NCBI RefSeq assembly: GCF_042653205.1
Contig: NZ_JBHSHY010000001.1
Span: 372,001 to 436,000 of the forward strand
Reading direction: 5' to 3'
From: Paenibacillus_Z sp042653205
GTDB lineage: Bacteria > Bacillota > Bacilli > Paenibacillales > Paenibacillaceae
Length of the DNA stretch: 64,000 nucleotides
The position numbers and the translations under genes are program-made. A model generated the notes under the pieces. It had not been told where the DNA came from. It ran no database searches and saw only the letters and a list, made by a program, of their open reading frames with translations. This document shows, piece by piece, positions 61,889 to 64,000 of the stretch; the first letter of the stretch is position 1, and each line of letters starts with the position of its first letter.

Positions 61889-62311
61889 TCAGAGCCTGCG
61901 GTTATGTGGACGAAGCGCCCACGAGGCGAGGCAAAGCGCGGCATAGAAGAGCGGAAGCAGCATATGAAATCCGCCGTCGCCATAATCATTCGCGAACGCA
62001 TGGGATAAGGCCGCGCCCGTCATCAGAAAAAAGATACCGCTATACGCCCACTCCTTCAGCCGGGGGAAACCCGGCATGACGATTGCAAGGACGCCAAGCA
62101 ATTTCCAGGTTCCGAGAATGTTCGTGACGTATAAGGGGAAACCGATCGCGGTCACGAGCTCGACATTGCCGCCCAATCGCATCAATTGCCCGATACCGCT
62201 TAACGTAATCGAGACTGCGAGCATGAGGGTGACGATCCAATAAGCGGCTGCCCTGACAGTGGTGCGGGATGCAGCCTTCGCCATGTTTTCTTGGCCGGTA
62301 ATCGTACGCAT
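61889..62311 (-). CDS. DoxX-like family membrane protein
   Basis: A 140-residue protein with four membrane segments (YWIVTLMLAVSITLSGIGQLM, PLYVTNILGTWKLLGVLAIVMPG, WAYSGIFFLMTGAALSHAF, LLPLFYAALCLASWAL), the DoxX_2 pattern of small quinone or redox-linked proteins. AAAGGAGG precedes the ATG. Divergent from the WYL regulator, sharing its operator region. Confidence 0.85.
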   Translation of the reverse strand: MRTITGQENMAKAASRTTVRAAAYWIVTLMLAVSITLSGIGQLMRLGGNVELVTAIGFPLYVTNILGTWKLLGVLAIVMPGFPRLKEWAYSGIFFLMTGAALSHAFANDYGDGGFHMLLPLFYAALCLASWALRPHNRRL

Positions 62312-62361
62312 GCTTATTCCTCCTTTGATTTCGTATCCTTGATGGGTTTATAATAACGTGG

Positions 62362-62387
62362 AATCATGTCAAAAAATGAACCTGTTT
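62362..62387. promoter_or_regulatory. TCATGTCAAAAAATGA operator, copy 2
   Basis: This copy of the 26-base block lies between the divergent DoxX and WYL genes, 11 bases before the regulator's ATG. It differs from copy 1 at one base of the right arm. Confidence 0.7.
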
Positions 62388-62397
62388 AGAGGTGCCC

Positions 62398-63363
62398 ATG
62401 AAAAAAGTAGAACGGATAAACATCCTCATGCGGTACATCAACAACCGCGCCCATTTTACCATTTCGGAAATCATGCATGAGTTTGACATCTCCCGTTCGA
62501 CGGCGATTCGGGATATCCGGGAAATCGAAGCGATGGGCATGCCTCTGGTCGCCGAAGTCGGGAGGGACGGCGGTTATTTTGTGATGAACAACTCCGTGCT
62601 GCCCACCGTCCGCTTTACCGATAACGAGATCAAAGCGCTCTTCATCGCCTTCATGGCCACCCGAAATCTGCAGCTCCCTTATCTCAAGAGCCGCCATTCC
62701 TTAACGGAAAAATTGCTCGGCCTCATCTCTCAGAACCAGCAGGACGATCTTGTCCTGTTAAATCAACTCTTGCTCTTCGAAGGCACCAATCCCCACAATC
62801 CCGATCTGCTTGATCTGTCCGATCTGCCCCACCCGATGTTGGAACAACTCATCCAGCTCCTTCTTCGTGACGTCTCCTTAACGATTTCCGTCAAAGAAGG
62901 ACGCGATATCAAGTCGTATCCCATCTATCTCCTGCACCTCTATCGCGAGAAGAGCTCTTGGCAAATCGAAGGCTTCGACCTCGAGGAAGAGAAGCGGCGG
63001 ATCATTCCTGTCGACAGCCTCACCGATGTCCAGCCATATCCCGGGAAGAAACGATTCAGCAAGAAGAAGGTCGCGGAACGGCTTCGCCAGCAGGAAGAAG
63101 CGTTCAACCTGGTCCTCGAACTCGGCCCCCTGGCGATCGGGCAGTACAAGAAGTACCATCCGTTCAAAATGACCCTCTCCTACACGAATCCTTATCAAAC
63201 CACGGCCATGCTAAAAACGTTCGTCCACGTCCATCAACCGGATGAACTAGCCGATATCACGAGCTGGCTGCTCTTCTTAGGGGAAGATATCAAGGTCCGG
63301 GAAATCCCGGGCGAAGTTCTGGCAGGATTGCAGGGGAGAATGGAGATCTTCGGGATGAACTAG
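62398..63363 (+). CDS. YafY-type HTH-WYL transcriptional regulator
   Basis: A 321-residue regulator. Residues 1-60 are a DeoR-like helix-turn-helix (ERINILMRYINNRAHFTISEIMHEFDISRSTAIRDIREIEAMGMPLVAEVGRDGGY); residues 80-230 the WYL/helical region; the C-terminal part (ALGPLAIGQY-like, WLLFLGEDIKVREIPGEVLAGLQGRM) is the WCX-type tail. ATG 62398 follows AGAGGTG closely; GTG 62392 is possible. It probably controls itself, DoxX and the GyrI-like operon through the repeated TCATGT operators. Confidence 0.9.
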   Translation: MKKVERINILMRYINNRAHFTISEIMHEFDISRSTAIRDIREIEAMGMPLVAEVGRDGGYFVMNNSVLPTVRFTDNEIKALFIAFMATRNLQLPYLKSRHSLTEKLLGLISQNQQDDLVLLNQLLLFEGTNPHNPDLLDLSDLPHPMLEQLIQLLLRDVSLTISVKEGRDIKSYPIYLLHLYREKSSWQIEGFDLEEEKRRIIPVDSLTDVQPYPGKKRFSKKKVAERLRQQEEAFNLVLELGPLAIGQYKKYHPFKMTLSYTNPYQTTAMLKTFVHVHQPDELADITSWLLFLGEDIKVREIPGEVLAGLQGRMEIFGMN

Positions 63364-63483
63364 CGGAGCGGGAAACCGCAGCCATGCCGCCGCCGGATAA
63401 TGATTCGAAGGGAACCTGCCGTCGATGCGCGCCGGCCGATCTCCGCGGAGAGCACGGTAATCTCCAGCGTGAGGACGGGCAAT

Positions 63484-63509
63484 AAAAAAACAGCCGCAAT
63501 ACTCGCGGC
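63484..63509 (-). terminator. terminator of the right-edge gene
   Basis: GCCGC and GCGGC form a short stem with a 7-base loop followed by TGTTTTTTT on the minus strand, 20 bases after the stop. Confidence 0.75.
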
Positions 63510-63529
63510 CGTAATGGAATAGAAGAGCT

Positions 63530-64000
63530 TCAAACGCTTCGGTCGACAGGGAGACGGTTCCGAATTGCCTCAACCGAACGCTGGAATGCGATCGCTTTGT
63601 CCTTGTCGTGAAACAGCGGAGCGCCGGCAAACAGCTGAATCCCCAAGGACGGAATCTCTGAGCGCCCGGTGTCCTCCAGGCTCGCCGGGAAATCCTTTGC
63701 ATCCAATATCAATTGAACCTGGCGGCCTTCGGGGACGAATCCTGCCGATTGGGCGAGCCATTCCCTTCCCCAGCCGGGGCCTCGCCCGCTCTTCGAACAA
63801 TAGATCAGCGGCGTATACACGTCGATCGCTTCCGCCAAGTCGCGATAGTCCTGGGCGAAGATCCGGGTCAGCGCGCCGTCGAATTCATCGGGCGTCCATG
63901 GGCACATGTACGCCCCGACGATGCAATCCGGCAGATGCGCTTTGATCAGCCTTGAATAACGGAGCGCGAAATCGGCAATTTTGCGGCATTTGTAATGCTT
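63530..64000 (-). CDS. TIM-barrel hydrolase-like protein, 5' end beyond window
   Basis: A frame of 156 codons stays open to the right edge, so the start lies outside; the ATG at 63907 is internal. Visible parts include RYSRLIKAHLPDCIVGAYMCPWTPDEFDGALTRIFAQDYRDLAEAIDVYTPLIYCSK and VQLILDAKDFP, reminiscent of the last strands of a family-10-like or putative glycoside hydrolase barrel (carboxylate after a Y/F-x-P motif). I cannot assign a family. Confidence 0.65.
   Translation of the reverse strand, partial: KHYKCRKIADFALRYSRLIKAHLPDCIVGAYMCPWTPDEFDGALTRIFAQDYRDLAEAIDVYTPLIYCSKSGRGPGWGREWLAQSAGFVPEGRQVQLILDAKDFPASLEDTGRSEIPSLGIQLFAGAPLFHDKDKAIAFQRSVEAIRNRLPVDRSV

Noticed and set aside
1..64000. 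CRISPR arrays, tRNA, rRNA, prophage or intact transposase genes
   Set aside because: I read both strands for regular spaced repeats, cloverleaf ends and transposase motifs and found none that hold up.

Overview
The window looks like chromosomal DNA of a spore-forming, carbohydrate-scavenging Firmicute of the Paenibacillaceae type (Paenibacillus or a close relative). This rests on two complete gerA-type germinant receptor operons, consensus AGGAGG ribosome binding sites, lipoprotein solute-binding proteins with paired LplB/YtcP-like permeases, and many one-component regulators beside sugar operons. Base composition is moderately GC-rich, with AT-rich regulatory gaps. I see no rRNA, tRNA, CRISPR array, intact insertion sequence or prophage. 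|| Layout. 1-1.1 kb: a CgeB-like glycosyltransferase running off the left edge and a small spore-surface-like protein. 1.2-4.9 kb: gerA operon 1 (A-C-B, minus). 5.2-5.8 kb: small secreted protein, copy 1. 6.2-7.9 kb: very GC-rich exported metallophosphoesterase. 8.0-14.8 kb: sugar ABC operon with a PhyH-type dioxygenase and an isomerase, divergent from a LacI regulator. 15.1-16.4 kb: orphan solute-binding protein with a probably damaged C-terminus. 16.5-23.7 kb: secreted CE1-like esterase and ABC operon, divergent from an ArsR-like regulator and a GH172 enzyme. 23.9-28.1 kb: gerA operon 2 (A-B-C plus a small D-like subunit). 28.2-29.9 kb: two basic glycosyltransferases. 30.1-35.7 kb: AraC regulator, ABC importer and GH4 alpha-galactosidase. 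36.0-36.6 kb: secreted protein, copy 2. 37-38.7 kb: truncated AraC regulator and an SDR oxidoreductase. 38.9-48.5 kb: peptidoglycan amino-sugar salvage locus: an eight-gene minus operon (NamZ, acetyltransferase, ABC importer, PIG-L deacetylase, AmiE-like hydrolase, MurR-like regulator) divergent from murQ. 49.0-58.5 kb: nine-gene operon (Tm-1-like protein, Gfo/Idh, epimerase, ABC importer, cupin, PEP-hydrolase-like TIM barrel, TauE/SafE permease) divergent from an XRE-cupin regulator. 58.6-60.5 kb: AraC remnant, TetR regulator and SDR. 60.7-63.4 kb: small genes around a WYL regulator. 63.5 kb to the edge: a truncated hydrolase-like ORF. || How it works together. Five ABC importers lack an ATPase gene, so they probably share one encoded elsewhere (the MsmX situation). 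In four of the five the gap after the solute-binding protein gene holds a hairpin, which could set binding protein above permease. Several regulators sit beside inverted repeats that overlap promoters, suggesting autoregulated switches. The two most interesting modules are the ABC-type muropeptide salvage locus, whose enzymes lack signal peptides although the Bacillus subtilis counterparts AmiE and NamZ are exported, and the operon carrying both halves of the plant Tm-1 protein as separate genes under a repeated TTCAACTTAGTTGA operator.
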